Assembly (NCBI RefSeq): GCF_003172935.1
Contig: NZ_QGKS01000192.1
Location: forward strand, 1-64,000
Origin: Micromonospora sicca
GTDB lineage: Bacteria > Actinomycetota > Actinomycetes > Mycobacteriales > Micromonosporaceae
Reading direction: 5' to 3'
Length of the DNA stretch: 64,000 nucleotides
Shown: positions 50,525-61,700 of the stretch, piece after piece
How positions within the stretch are numbered: position 1 is the first letter of the stretch
Layout: the number at the start of each line of letters is the position of its first letter
Position numbers and translations under genes: made by a program
The notes under the pieces: generated by a model
The model's input: the letters and a program-made list of their open reading frames with translations, nothing else
The model's database searches: none
Told to the model about the DNA's origin: nothing

Positions 50525-52360
50525 GTGACCCGCCACCACCGTGTCCACCGTCCGTTCAGCCTCGCCCTGCTCCTCGTCGCCGTGACCGCCCTGGCCGTGC
50601 CCGCGCGCCCGGCCAACGCCGCCACCTACCCGTACCAGGACCCGACCCTGCCCGTCGCCACCCGCGTCGCCGACCTGCTCGCCCGGATGACCCTGGACGA
50701 GAAGATCGGCCAGATGACCCAGGCCGAGCGGGGCTCGGTGACCGCCGCCGACCTGACCACCTACCGGCTGGGCTCGATCCTCTCCAGTGGCGGCTCCGCG
50801 CCCTCGCCCAACACCGCCACCAGCTGGGCCGACATGTACGACGGCTTCCAGCGGGGCGCCCTCGCCACTCCGCTCGCCATTCCGATGATCTACGGGGTGG
50901 ACGCGGTGCACGGGCACAACAACGTGGTCGCCGCGACCATCTTCCCGCACAACATCGGCCTCGGGGCGACCCGCGACCCGGCCCTGGTCCAGCAGATCGG
51001 CCAGGCGGTGGCCGAGGAGGTCTCCGGCACCGGTGTCGACTGGGACTTCGCGCCGTGCCTCTGCGTGGCCCGCGACGACCGCTGGGGCCGCACCTACGAA
51101 TCGTTCGGCGAGACGCCGGACCTCCCCTCCAACATGACCACGCTGATCACCGGGCTCCAGGGCCCGTCACTCGGCGGGCCCACGTCAGTGCTGGCCACCG
51201 CCAAGCACTACCTCGGCGACGGGGGCACCGCGGGCGGCGACGACCAGGGCGACACCCAGCTGACCGAGGCCGAGTTGCGGACCGTCCACCTGCCACCGTT
51301 CCAGGCCGCGGTGCAGCGCGGCGTCGGGTCGGTGATGATCTCGTACAGCAGCTGGAACGGCGTGAAGACGCACGGCAACCGGTACCTGATCACCACCGTC
51401 CTCAAGGGTGAGCTCGGCTTCACCGGCTTCGTCGTCTCCGACTGGAACGGCATCGACCAGATCGACGGCGCCGCCGGCTTCACCGCCGCCGAGGTCACCG
51501 CCGCGGTCAACGCCGGCATCGACATGGTGATGGTGCCCGCCGCCTGGAAGACCTTCATCAGCACCCTGCGTGCCGAGGTGCAGAACGGCCACGTGCCGCT
51601 GAGCCGGATCGACGACGCGAACCGGCGGATCCTGACCAAGAAGTTCGAGCTGGGCCTCTTCGAGCGGCCGTACACCGACCGGAGCTGGACCCCCACGGTC
51701 GGCAGTGTCAGCCACCGCGCGCTCGCCCGGCAGGCCGTCCGCGAGTCGCAGGTGCTGCTGAAGAACACCGGCAGCGTGCTGCCGCTGGCCCGGGCCGACA
51801 ACAAGATCTTCGTGGCCGGCCGGAACGCGGACAACATCGGCAACCAGAGTGGCGGCTGGACCATCTCCTGGCAGGGTTCCTCCGGCAACATCACGCCGGG
51901 CACCACGATCCTGCAGGGCATCCGGGCCGCGGTCGGTCCGACCACGACGGTCACCTACAACCAGCGCGGCACCGGTATCGACGGCAGCTACCGGGCCGCG
52001 ATCGCCGTCGTCGGCGAGACGCCGTACGCCGAGGGCCAGGGCGACCGGACCGGCAGCATGAGCCTGGACCGGGAGGACCTGCGCACCATCGCCACCCTGC
52101 GCAACGCCGGCGTGCCGGTGATCGTGGTGCTGGTGTCCGGCCGGCCGATGGACATCGCCACCGAGCTGCCCAGATGGGACGCGCTGCTGGCGTCCTGGCT
52201 GCCGGGCACCGAGGGTGCCGGCGTGGCCGACGTCCTCTTCGGCGCCGCGCCCACCGGGAAACTGCCGATGACCTGGATGAACTCGGTCAGCCAGCAGCCC
52301 ATAAACGCCGGTGACGGGCAGGTTCCGCTCTTCGCCCAGGGCTACGGCCTGACGTACTGA
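50525..52360 (+). CDS. Secreted glycoside hydrolase family 3 (beta-glucosidase type)
   Basis: A 611-residue secreted GH3. Signal peptide ~1-32 ('LALLLVAVTALAVPARPANAA'). The N-terminal barrel has 'RVADLLARMTLDEKIGQMTQAERG', 'VDAVHGHNNVVAATIFPHN' and 'LATAKHYLGDGGT', with nucleophile Asp306 ('VVSDWNGI'); the C-terminal sandwich ends in 'GAAPTGKLPMTW'. It is clearly a paralogue of the GH3 at 22.4 kb but lacks the Calx-beta domain and the helical tail. GTG 50525 follows GGGAGGAG. Likely exo-acting on beta-glucans. Confidence 0.96.
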   Translation: MTRHHRVHRPFSLALLLVAVTALAVPARPANAATYPYQDPTLPVATRVADLLARMTLDEKIGQMTQAERGSVTAADLTTYRLGSILSSGGSAPSPNTATSWADMYDGFQRGALATPLAIPMIYGVDAVHGHNNVVAATIFPHNIGLGATRDPALVQQIGQAVAEEVSGTGVDWDFAPCLCVARDDRWGRTYESFGETPDLPSNMTTLITGLQGPSLGGPTSVLATAKHYLGDGGTAGGDDQGDTQLTEAELRTVHLPPFQAAVQRGVGSVMISYSSWNGVKTHGNRYLITTVLKGELGFTGFVVSDWNGIDQIDGAAGFTAAEVTAAVNAGIDMVMVPAAWKTFISTLRAEVQNGHVPLSRIDDANRRILTKKFELGLFERPYTDRSWTPTVGSVSHRALARQAVRESQVLLKNTGSVLPLARADNKIFVAGRNADNIGNQSGGWTISWQGSSGNITPGTTILQGIRAAVGPTTTVTYNQRGTGIDGSYRAAIAVVGETPYAEGQGDRTGSMSLDREDLRTIATLRNAGVPVIVVLVSGRPMDIATELPRWDALLASWLPGTEGAGVADVLFGAAPTGKLPMTWMNSVSQQPINAGDGQVPLFAQGYGLTY

Positions 52361-52370
52361 ACGGGTCCGC

Positions 52371-52403
52371 GGAGGCCGTCGGGCAGTCGACCCGGCGGCC
52401 TCC
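52371..52403 (+). terminator. Terminator after the second GH3 gene
   Basis: A 13-bp stem (GGAGGCCGTCGGG with CCCGGCGGCCTCC, one G-U pair) and a 7-base loop, 10 bases after the stop, followed by CTATT. Confidence 0.8.
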
Positions 52404-52539
52404 CTATTGCATGTTCGGGAGCGTCGCAACTCGGAAATCCCCGCCTTCGCTCGGCCGGGTGAAGAACTTCACAAGAAGTGGGCGATCGTCCGAAATCATT
52501 CCTAACGTCGTATCCGTTCGCGATCGCGGACACCACGGA

Positions 52540-53377
<838 letters not shown>

Positions 53378-53384
53378 CGTACCA

Positions 53385-53412
53385 CCGGCTCCGGCCCACG
53401 GGCCGGAGCCGG
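53385..53412 (+). terminator. Terminator after the Rpf-like gene
   Basis: A perfect 12-bp stem CCGGCTCCGGCC / GGCCGGAGCCGG with a 4-base loop, 8 bases after the stop. Confidence 0.8.
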
Positions 53413-53554
53413 CGCAGCGGACGAACGCCCGGCCGGAGCACCGGCCGGGCGATCGCCGTCCGGAATGGTGGACGGGACGCCGAGGTGGCGGGCGGGCCGA
53501 GTGGCGGATTGCTATCGTCACGGTGCTCGGAAAGGACGTGAAGAAAGCGCGGGT

Positions 53555-53992
53555 ATGACCAACGAACCGTTCTCCGCGGCCGCGAGCCTGGATGAACTGC
53601 TGACCCGGACCCAGCAGGCGTTGTCGGCGATGCGCTCCCGGCCCGTCGAGCACCCCGACGGCGATGCGGAGGAACTGCTGCGCGCCGACGGCACGGCGGC
53701 CGACGGGCTGGTGCGAGCCGTGGTCGTCCAGGGTGGACGGCTGGAGTCCGTCACCGTCGACCCGCGGCTGTCGGCGGCGGGCGTCGAGGCCGTCTGCGGG
53801 CACATCGTGGTGGCCGTCAACGCCGCCCTCGCCGACCTCGAAGCCCAGGTCAGCGCCTCGGCACGGGCCGACGCGGACGCCCTGGCCGCGCGGCTCGGCG
53901 GCCTGCGGGAGCAGTCCAGGCGGCAGATGGAGATGTTCAGCCAGGCGATGGAACACGCCGCGGCCCGGCTGGGCGGCGGCCGGCCGGACTGA
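53555..53992 (+). CDS. YbaB/EbfC-family nucleoid-associated-like protein
   Basis: A 145-residue protein with the YbaB/EbfC fold: an N-terminal helix with heptad pattern ('SLDELLTRTQQALSAMRS'), a three-strand sheet ('GLVRAVVVQGGRLESVTVDPRL') and a long C-terminal helix ('VVAVNAALADLEAQVSASARADADALA'). Actinobacterial genomes have several such paralogues, some linked to type VII secretion; none of those genes is nearby. ATG 53555 is chosen over an upstream in-frame start because it begins at the family helix. Confidence 0.8.
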   Translation: MTNEPFSAAASLDELLTRTQQALSAMRSRPVEHPDGDAEELLRADGTAADGLVRAVVVQGGRLESVTVDPRLSAAGVEAVCGHIVVAVNAALADLEAQVSASARADADALAARLGGLREQSRRQMEMFSQAMEHAAARLGGGRPD

Positions 53993-54059
53993 CCCGCGCC
54001 GACCGACCGAGGCGCGCCCGGGCCGGCAGAATGTCGGTGCTCCGGTTCAGGATCCCGGC

Positions 54060-54335
54060 ATGGAGAAACCGCGGATCGTGACGGCCGAAGAGTGCCAGCG
54101 GGAACGCGACGAGCTGCTCAAGGCCGAGAAGGAAGCCACCCGGGCGCTGGACGCGCTGGCCGCGCGGCGTCGTCGCCTCCCGATGGTCAAGTTCGACCAC
54201 GGGTACGCGTTCGAGTCGCCGACCGGCAGGAAGAGGCTGCTCGACTTCTTCGAGGGGCGGCGACAGCTCGGCGAAGCGGTCGGTCGCCGGGAGGACGACG
54301 ACCGACCGCTTTCCTTGATGATCAGCTCAGGTTGA
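54060..54335 (+). pseudogene. Truncated DUF899 (thioredoxin-like) gene
   Basis: The first ~70 residues match the N-terminus of DUF899 proteins ('PRIVTAEECQRERDELLKAEKEATRALDALAARRRRLPMV', 'FESPTGRKRLLDFFEGRRQL'), which are normally over 200 residues. After 'EGRRQL' the homology stops and a 20-residue unrelated tail leads to the stop. The thioredoxin-like core is gone. The end overlaps the convergent M4 peptidase gene by 14 bp, suggesting a deletion at this junction. Confidence 0.75.
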
Positions 54336-56355
54336 GCGCGGTGTCGTCGATCACGAAGGACGTCTGCAGCGAGCTGTCCTCCACACCGCTGAACGAGATG
54401 GTCGCGGTGGTGCCGGCCAGCGACGAGACGTCGAAGGACTTCAGGACGTAGCCGGCGGCGGCGTTCACGTTGGAGTACGTCGCCAGGGTGGTGCTGCCGG
54501 CCTTGACGGTCAGCCTGTCGTAGACGGTGCTGCCCGACTCGGCCGTGTCGATGTGCAGGTAGAAGGAGAGCGTGGCCCGGCATCCGGCCGGGATGCTGAC
54601 CGACTGCGACAGGGTGTCGGTGTGGGTCGAGCCGTACCCGTCGAGCCACGCCTTGTACGAACCGCTGCGCGCGGCCTGCCCGGTCGAGTTGGTGATGACC
54701 CCCGAGGTGGCGCTCCAGCCCACCGCACCGGACTCGAAGCCGGGGTTGGCCAGCTTCTGACCGGAGCAGCTGCCGGTGGGCGGCGGGGTGGTGCTGCCGC
54801 TGCAGGTCGGGTCACCGGCCTGCGCGGGCACGCTGACCGCGTCCCACGCGGCCTTGACCGTGTTGAACTCGGTGCAGCCGGTCGGGTAGAGGTTCTTCGC
54901 CGCCTGCAGCGTCCAGGTGCGGTACTTCAGGTACGACGAGGACGTCGTCTTCAGCAGCATCGCGTTGTACATGATCTTCATGGCCTGCTGGATGCCCAGG
55001 CCGGTCACGCTGCTGCCGTTGCAGGTCGAGCTGGCCGGCTGACCGTTGGTCGGGCTGCTGCCGTTGGCCAGCAGGTAGAACCAGTGATTGCCGGGTCCGG
55101 CCGCCGCGTGCACCTCGGTGCTGGGGATGCTGCTGGAGTAGCAGTTGGGGTCACCCAGCGCCGACGGGTTGTACATGTTGCGGATCGGACCGCTGCCGAC
55201 CAGGTTGATCTTCTCGCCGACCAGGAAGTCCGGAGCGTCGTAGCTGGCGGGCTCGTTGGCGAACCACTCGGTCGCCGCGCCGAAGGTGTCGGCGACGAAC
55301 TCCTGGGTTCCGTTGCCGGAGATGCCACCCGGGGTGTGGTCGTCGATGCCGTGGCCGATCTCGTGGGCGATCACGTCGATCGAACCGATCCACTGACCGG
55401 AGGTGTTCTTGCCGATCTGGACCTGGGTGCCGTCGTAGTAGGCGTTCTGGTCGTTCAGGCCCACCCGGATCGGCCAGGCGCCACCGCTGCCGTTCGCGCC
55501 GTTGCGGCCGAGCCACTGGGCGAGCATCTTGTGCTCGGTCTGGGCGCCGAACAGCGCGTCGACGCAGCCGGTCTCCTTGTTGGTGGCCGTGCCGTTGCCC
55601 CAGACGTCGTCCGAGCCGGAGAACGTCGTGTTGGTCGCGGCGTCCTGGCAGCTCTGGTTGGTGACGCCCGGGTCCTTCATCGAGTACGTGCTGCCCGACA
55701 GCGTGGTGTTGAGGGTCAGCGGGCTCGGCCCGTTCCACGCGCCGGTGCCGCTGCCGTGCACGACGTGCTCCTGCTTGCGCAGCACCTCGCCGGTCAGGGC
55801 GTCGACGTCCACGGTGAGTCGGCTCGGGCCGTCCGCGGAGGTGCCCCGGACGGTGGTCTCCCAGGCCAGGGTCGGCTTGCTGTCGAGGGTGTAGACGACG
55901 AGCGTGGTGCCCTCGACGCCGGCGACGCTCTTCAGCTGGGCGCGGGCGGTCTTCTCCGCGGCCGCGGCCTTGAGCTTCGGCGTCGTGGCGAGGCTGCCGA
56001 TGCTCTGCTGCTGGGCGACGGAGGCGTACTTCAGGTTGCCGGCGGAGTCGGTCGCCAGGACGAAGTCGCCACCGGTCACCGGCAGGCCCTTGTAGGTGCG
56101 CTCGTAGGGCACGTACTGGGTGCCCTCGGAGGTGATGACGGGCTTCTGGACGAAGGCGTCGTCGGCGCTGGCGTGCAGGTACTGCGGGCGGGCGGCGACG
56201 AGCGCGCTGGCCGAGTTGGCGGCGAGCGTGCGGGCCTGGGCCGCGTCGGGGGCGGGACTGGGGGGCGCGGCCTGTACGGCCGCTGCGGCGCCGGCGGCGA
56301 CCAGACCGGCCGCGGCCGCGCCGGAGAGCGCGACGAGGCGGGATGAGAGCTTCAA
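54322..56355 (-). CDS. Secreted M4 (thermolysin-type) metallopeptidase with C-terminal beta-sandwich
   Basis: A 677-residue exported protease. Signal peptide ~1-29, then an FTP/PepSY propeptide (~45-200). The catalytic domain follows: H331-E332-x2-H335 ('HEIGH') and the third zinc ligand in 'NGTQEFVADTFG', with the active-site His in 'EVHAAAGPGNHWFYLL'. A Thr/Pro linker ('GSTTPPPTGSCSG') leads to a ~140-residue beta-sandwich ('LANPGFESGAVGWSATSGV', carbohydrate-binding or P-domain-like). It degrades extracellular protein. The stop overlaps the DUF899 remnant. Confidence 0.95.
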   Translation of the reverse strand: MKLSSRLVALSGAAAAGLVAAGAAAAVQAAPPSPAPDAAQARTLAANSASALVAARPQYLHASADDAFVQKPVITSEGTQYVPYERTYKGLPVTGGDFVLATDSAGNLKYASVAQQQSIGSLATTPKLKAAAAEKTARAQLKSVAGVEGTTLVVYTLDSKPTLAWETTVRGTSADGPSRLTVDVDALTGEVLRKQEHVVHGSGTGAWNGPSPLTLNTTLSGSTYSMKDPGVTNQSCQDAATNTTFSGSDDVWGNGTATNKETGCVDALFGAQTEHKMLAQWLGRNGANGSGGAWPIRVGLNDQNAYYDGTQVQIGKNTSGQWIGSIDVIAHEIGHGIDDHTPGGISGNGTQEFVADTFGAATEWFANEPASYDAPDFLVGEKINLVGSGPIRNMYNPSALGDPNCYSSSIPSTEVHAAAGPGNHWFYLLANGSSPTNGQPASSTCNGSSVTGLGIQQAMKIMYNAMLLKTTSSSYLKYRTWTLQAAKNLYPTGCTEFNTVKAAWDAVSVPAQAGDPTCSGSTTPPPTGSCSGQKLANPGFESGAVGWSATSGVITNSTGQAARSGSYKAWLDGYGSTHTDTLSQSVSIPAGCRATLSFYLHIDTAESGSTVYDRLTVKAGSTTLATYSNVNAAAGYVLKSFDVSSLAGTTATISFSGVEDSSLQTSFVIDDTALNLS

Positions 56356-56877
56356 GGGGGTGTGCTCCTGTTCCTAGGCGGCGCGCGGAGCCCGGTGGGG
56401 GCGCGCGCCGCGGTCAAGCTGCAAGGCGGGCGATGGTGGGTCTCCCGGGGCTGCCGGCGTTGCCCCGGATCGACGGACCGGCCATCCCGAGCCACCGGGG
56501 GTCGGCGACTCGTGGCAGCACGATCACACGGGCAGCGGTGCAGATCAATGGGTGACCGGGGCAACCGTCTCCTTCCGGTCGCCTCGCCGACCTCGTTGAT
56601 TGAGGAAGCCATGATCTTCAATAGCCCCTGATCAGCCCTTACGTTTCCGGCCACGAACGAGGGCGTGTCCGAATCAGGGCTAATGCCGCTGTACGCTGAT
56701 GGCGCGTCTTCGCACTCCTCCGAGGTCCCCACCGCTCCGGGCCGCACGGGTCGCCGAACCCTGCCGAACGGACCGTGATCATCCGCCGTACCGCCGCCAC
56801 GGGCCCGCCGTTCGGGCGACGGGATTGCGGGCGAGTGAGCATGCCGCTGGCGTCCCGGCGCGTGCCATCATGGCGGG
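56356..56877. other. Non-coding interval
   Basis: A 522-bp gap between the divergent M4 peptidase and DinB genes. It should hold both promoters; the AT-rich part near 56590-56690 is the most promoter-like. I see no gene or RNA with confidence. Confidence 0.6.
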
Positions 56878-57396
56878 ATGACGTGGACCGCCCCCGATGT
56901 GCGCCGTCCCAGTGACCTTCTCGTCGCACCGGAGGCCGACCAGCTTCGGAACCTTCTCGACTGGCATCGCGCCACGCTGCTGCACAAATGCGCCGGTCTC
57001 GACGCCGACCAGCTGGCGCGGGCGCCACTGGCCTCCTCGAACCTGTCACTCCTCGGCCTGCTGCGGCACATGGCCAAAGTGGAGCGCAGCTGGTTTCGCA
57101 CGCTCTTCCGCGGCGAAACGCTGGAAACGCTCTACTCCACGCCGGAATGGCGCGACGCCGACTTCGAGGGCGCCGATCCGGCGAGCGCCCCAGCCGACTA
57201 CGCGCTTCTGGTCGAGGAGACAGAATTTGCCCGTGAGGCCGTGGCTGCGGCCTCGATGGACGACACCTTCACCTTCCCGGACGAGGACGTGGCGTCGCTG
57301 CGCTACGTGTATCTACAGATGATCGGTGAGTACGCCCGCCACAACGGGCACGCCGACCTGCTGCGACAAGCCATCGACGGGGCGAAGGGCGTCTGA
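56878..57396 (+). CDS. DinB-family (DUF664) protein
   Basis: A 172-residue four-helix DinB-like protein. Candidate metal-site histidines are in 'LLDWHRATLLHK', 'LLRHMAKVE' and 'YARHNGHADLLRQ', matching the three-His site of DinB/DUF664 and related mycothiol- or bacillithiol-dependent enzymes. The conserved 'GEYARHNGHADLLRQAIDG' end is typical of actinobacterial members. The substrate is unknown; a thiol-transferase-type role is possible. Confidence 0.9.
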   Translation: MTWTAPDVRRPSDLLVAPEADQLRNLLDWHRATLLHKCAGLDADQLARAPLASSNLSLLGLLRHMAKVERSWFRTLFRGETLETLYSTPEWRDADFEGADPASAPADYALLVEETEFAREAVAAASMDDTFTFPDEDVASLRYVYLQMIGEYARHNGHADLLRQAIDGAKGV

Positions 57397-57463
57397 CGCC
57401 CCGGGTGCCGGGGGCTGACTTCCACCGGCCCGGCGAGGTCGCACGATGCAGTAATGTCCGTTC

Positions 57464-57760
57464 GTGGCCATGTTCCTCGTCCTGCTTCGCCGATCCGGCC
57501 CTCGGTGGGACCCGGCACGGCCCATGCAGGAGCAGTCCGACTGGCCCGCGCACGCGGCGTTCATGGACGACCTGGTGAGTGCGGGGTTCGTCGTCCTGGG
57601 CGGGCCGCTGGCGGACGAGCACCGGGTGGTACTCGCCGTCGACGCCGAGTCTGAGGACCTCGTCCGCACCACCCTCGCCCGCGATCCATGGAGCGGGACG
57701 CATCTGCGGGTCGACAGGGTGGAGCCGTGGACGATCCGGCTCGATGGACGGCGTGCGTAG
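57464..57760 (+). CDS. YciI-family protein
   Basis: A 98-residue alpha-beta ferredoxin-like YciI protein. Motifs: 'FLVLLRRSGPRWDP' strand 1, 'WPAHAAFMDDLVSAGFVVLGGPLADE' helix and strand with the conserved His (in 'AHAAFM') and Asp/Glu. Members are small dimeric enzymes or dehydrochlorinase-like proteins. The start is GTG 57464 or ATG 57470. Confidence 0.85.
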   Translation: MAMFLVLLRRSGPRWDPARPMQEQSDWPAHAAFMDDLVSAGFVVLGGPLADEHRVVLAVDAESEDLVRTTLARDPWSGTHLRVDRVEPWTIRLDGRRA

Positions 57761-57836
57761 CGGCAGATCGGCCCCGGGTCGGTCGATCGACGCGGTGCTC
57801 GCCGCGCCGGCCTGACCGGGCCCCGCCGACGTCCGG

Positions 57837-58254
57837 TCAGGCCACGTCCGGGCGGGCCCGGCTCAGCGCGGTGACCAGCGCAGCCGGATCGACGGCGGCC
57901 GAGCGGTCGCTGACCTGGCCGTCGCCGAGCTCGACCACCCGCCACCGTCCGTCGGCGTGAGCGCCGGCTCATGCCGGTCGCGCTTGGCCGATTTCGACCG
58001 GTCCCGCATGACCGCCGGCCCACCGCCGAGCGCCCGCCGGCCAGCATTCAGCCCTGGTCGACCGCGACCCGGCAGGTCCGTACGGCCGCCATCGCGCGGG
58101 CCCGATCCTGACCGGAAGCGAGCAGGTGGTGATCGACCAGGGCGACCGGGGACGCCGGCAGCAGGGCGGCCTCGGCCTCCGCGGCGAAGTTGGTCGTCCA
58201 GGCGGCGCGGGGAGCAGCGGATTGTCCGTCCCTTGTGGCGTGACTGTCCGGCAC
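57837..58254 (-). pseudogene. Internally deleted ATP-grasp-type gene
   Basis: Two pieces of one actinobacterial ATP-grasp (DUF4343-like) protein can be read on the minus strand: an internal segment 'FAAEAEAALLPASPVALVDHHLLASG' (58254-58050) and a C-terminal segment 'ADGRWRVVELGDGQVSDRSAAVDPAALVTAL' ending at the TGA 57839-57837. The middle, more than 100 residues, is missing and the frames no longer join. The rest of the 57761-58745 gap holds nothing else I can call a gene. Confidence 0.7.
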
Positions 58255-58745
58255 TTTCGTCTCCGCAAGAGAAAAGTATCTGCCACACGAACGAAAGCTA
58301 TGGACAGCCTGAGAGGAAGTTAGTAGGGTCGGTCACTGTCAATATGTTTCGTCGAGATGAACTACCGGCACGGTAGCTCTCCACTGTGGCCCTCAGGCGG
58401 CGCAACACGTCCGGAGGCCACGACCGGCCAGGGATGGCCGTCCCCGGGTCAACGCCGCACCACGGCGACCCGGCGCGGGCACGCGCCGCGGGTCGACCGA
58501 TGTCCGTCCGTACCCGACGACACCCCAGTCAGCTCCGACGCGGAACCGCGTCCGATGCCGCGTGCGATCCGGCTCGCCGCCGACCTCGGACCATCACTCC
58601 ATACAGGACGACCGTGGCAAACCGCCACGGCCGCGGATCCCGTGCGGCCAGGGAGGGGCCGCCGGGCAGCTCTGCCAACTCCTGACATCGACGGGCCGAC
58701 GCACGCTCCGCCCGGTGTTCCCCCCGGACCGTGAAAGAGGCATCC
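58255..58745 (+). other. Non-coding leader region of the cupredoxin operon
   Basis: The AT-richer part (58250-58370, with TCAATATG at ~58339) is the likely promoter zone of the downstream secreted operon. No gene is supported. The ~370-bp leader that follows is GC-rich and could be structured. Confidence 0.4.
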
Positions 58746-61700
58746 ATGAACTCACATCCACCGCGCGGCCGGCTCGCCCTGAGCCGGCTCAGGAGACCGA
58801 TGGCGACCATCGCCACGATGGTCCTCCTGCTGACCGCCGCCGTGGCTGCGTCCCCGGCGAGTGCGCGTCCGACCGATCTGGAACGGCCGGCCACGGCGGG
58901 CGCGACCGCGCCGTCGCGGCAACTGCAGGCCCAGGTCCTCACCTGGACCGCCGGCGACAACTTCCTGTCGTACCGGTCCGCGCCGACGACCGCCACGGCC
59001 GGACCGGCCACCCTCGTCTTCGAGAACAGCGCGGCCACCGGCAACACCACCGGCATGCAGCACACCCTCACCTTCGAGACCGGGAACCCGGCGTACAACA
59101 GCGATGTCGACGTGAACATCCTGGCCGACCCATCGGATGCCAACGGGGGCCGGTGGACGGTCGACGTGGTGCTCACGCCCGGCACCTACCGCTACTTCTG
59201 CTCGATCCCCGGCCACGGCGGCATGACCGGGCTCCTGGTGGTCAGCGACGGCGGGTCGGACACCACACCGCCGACCGTGACGGCCGCGGTGACCGGGGAG
59301 AAGGACGCGGCCGGCGCGTACGTGGGCAGCGCGACGGTGACCCTGTCCGCGACGGACACCGGGTCCGGGGTGTCCCGCGTCGAGTACTCCCTGGACGGGG
59401 GCACGTACGGCACCTATGCGGCGCCGGTGACGGTGAACCAACCGGGTCAGCACACGGTGTCGTACCGGGCGACGGACAAGGCGGGTAACACCTCGTCGGC
59501 GCAGTCGGTGTCGTTCACCGTGGTGCAGACGCCGCCGGCCGACACCACGCCGCCGACGGTGACCGCCGCGGTGACCGGCCAGAAGGACGCCAACGGCGCG
59601 TACGTGGGCAGCGCGACGGTGACCGTGTCAGCGACGGACACCGGCTCGGGTGTCGACCGGATCGACTACTCCCTGGACGGGGGCGCCTACGCCGCCTACT
59701 CGGCGCCGGTGACGGTGAACCAACCGGGTCAGCACACGGTGTCGTACCGGGCGACGGACAAGGCGGGTAACACGTCCTCGGCGCAGTCGGTGTCGTTCAC
59801 GGTGGTGCAGACGCCGCCGGCCGACACCACGCCGCCGACCGTGACGGCCGTGGTGACCGGGCAGAAGGACGCCAACGGCGCGTACGTGGGCAGCGCCACG
59901 GTGACCGTGTCGGCGACGGACAGCGGCTCCGGCGTGGACCGGGTCGAGTTCTCCCTGGACGGGCAGCCCTACGCCGGCTACTCGGCGCCGGTGACGGTGA
60001 ACCAGCCGGGTCAGCACACGGTCAGCTACCGGGCGACCGACAAGGCGGGTAACACCTCGTCGGCGCAGTCGGTGTCGTTCACCGTCGTGCAGACGCCGCC
60101 GGCCGACACGACGCCGCCGACGGCGACGGCGACGGTGACGGGGCAGCGGGACGCCAACGGCGCGTATGTCGGCAGCGCCACCGTGACCCTCTCGGCGACG
60201 GACACCGGCTCGGGTGTCGACCGGATCGAGTACTCCCTGGACGGGGGCGCCTACGCCGCCTACTCGGCGCCGGTGACGGTGAACCAGCCGGGTCAGCACA
60301 CGGTCAGCTACCGCGCCACCGACAAGGCGGGCAACACCTCGTCGGCGCAGTCGGTGTCGTTCACGGTGGTGCAGACGCCGCCCGCCGACACCACGCCGCC
60401 CACCGCGTCCGCCGTGGTGACCGGGCAGAAGGACGCCAACGGCGCGTACGTGGGCAGCGCCACGGTCACCGTGTCGGCGACCGACAGCGGCTCCGGCGTG
60501 GACCGGATCGAATTCTCCCTCGACGGGCAGCCCTACGCCGGCTACTCGGCGCCGGTGACGGTGAACCAGCCGGGTCAGCACACGGTCAGCTACCGCGCCA
60601 CCGACAAGGCGGGCAACACCTCGTCGGCGCAGTCGGTGTCGTTCACGGTGGTGCAGACGCCGCCCGCCGACACCACCCCGCCCACCGCGACCGCCGCCGT
60701 CTCCGGCCAGCTCGACGACAACGGCGCCTACCTGGGCAGCGCCACGGTGACCCTGTCGGCCGCCGACGCGGGCTCCGGGGTGGACCGGATCGAGTACTCC
60801 CTCGACGGCCAGCCCTACAGCCGGTACGCGGCGCCGGTCACCGTCAACCAGCCGGGTCAGCACACCCTCAGCTACCGGGCCACCGACAAGGCCGGCAACA
60901 CCTCGGGGACCGCGTCGGTCACCTTCACCGTGGTGGCGAGCGGACCCGGGCCGGACTGCCCGGTCAAGGACACCCGCCCGACCGTGTGGCTCGGCACCGT
61001 GGACAGCGGCGTACCCAACCGGGTCGTCGAGGGTGACTGCACGATCAACAACGTCATCGCCGACGAGCGGGCATGGCCCAACCACGGCCAGTTCGTCAGC
61101 CATGTCACGGTGATCGCCGAGCACCTGCACCACCTGGGCGTCATCACCCATCAGGAGCACGGACGCCTGGTGAGCGCCGCCGGCCGCTCCGGCGTCGGCA
61201 GGCCGGACGACAAGAACGGCTACCAGCCGCTGCTCGACGGCTCCGCGTCGTCGTTCGCCCGCTGGCAGCACGTCGGCGCGGGTGGCTTCACCCGCAACGC
61301 CGACGGGTCGATCAGCAGCCGGCCCGAGCCGGGGCTCGGCATGCTCTGGTTCCCGGTGAGCGCGTACGGCGACTTCTCGCTGAAGCTGCAGTGGCGGGAC
61401 GACGCCCCAGGGGACGGCCGGGCCAACAGCGGAGTCTTCGTCCGCTTCCCGGACGTGCGCCAGCACCCCGCCGAGTCCCGCCCGGAGTGGGTGGCCATCA
61501 AGTACGGCCACGAACTCCAGATCTTCGACCGGCCCGACGGTGACCAGTACAAGAGCGGATCGGTGTACGGCTTCGACCGGGTCGACCTGGCCGGCGCCCA
61601 CGCCGCCCCGAAGGGCACCTGGAACGACTACGAGATCCGGGTGGTCGGCCAGCACTACTCCGTCTTCCGCAACGGGGAGCTGATCAACGACTACGTGAAC

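Noticed and set aside
58384..58734. Plus-strand ORFs upstream of the cupredoxin gene
   Set aside because: Arg/Pro-rich, no SD, no family match. More likely a leader region.
59261..60947. Regular repeats that might suggest a CRISPR array
   Set aside because: The period is ~285 bp and the repeats are coding Ig-like modules within one open frame, with no short repeat/spacer structure.
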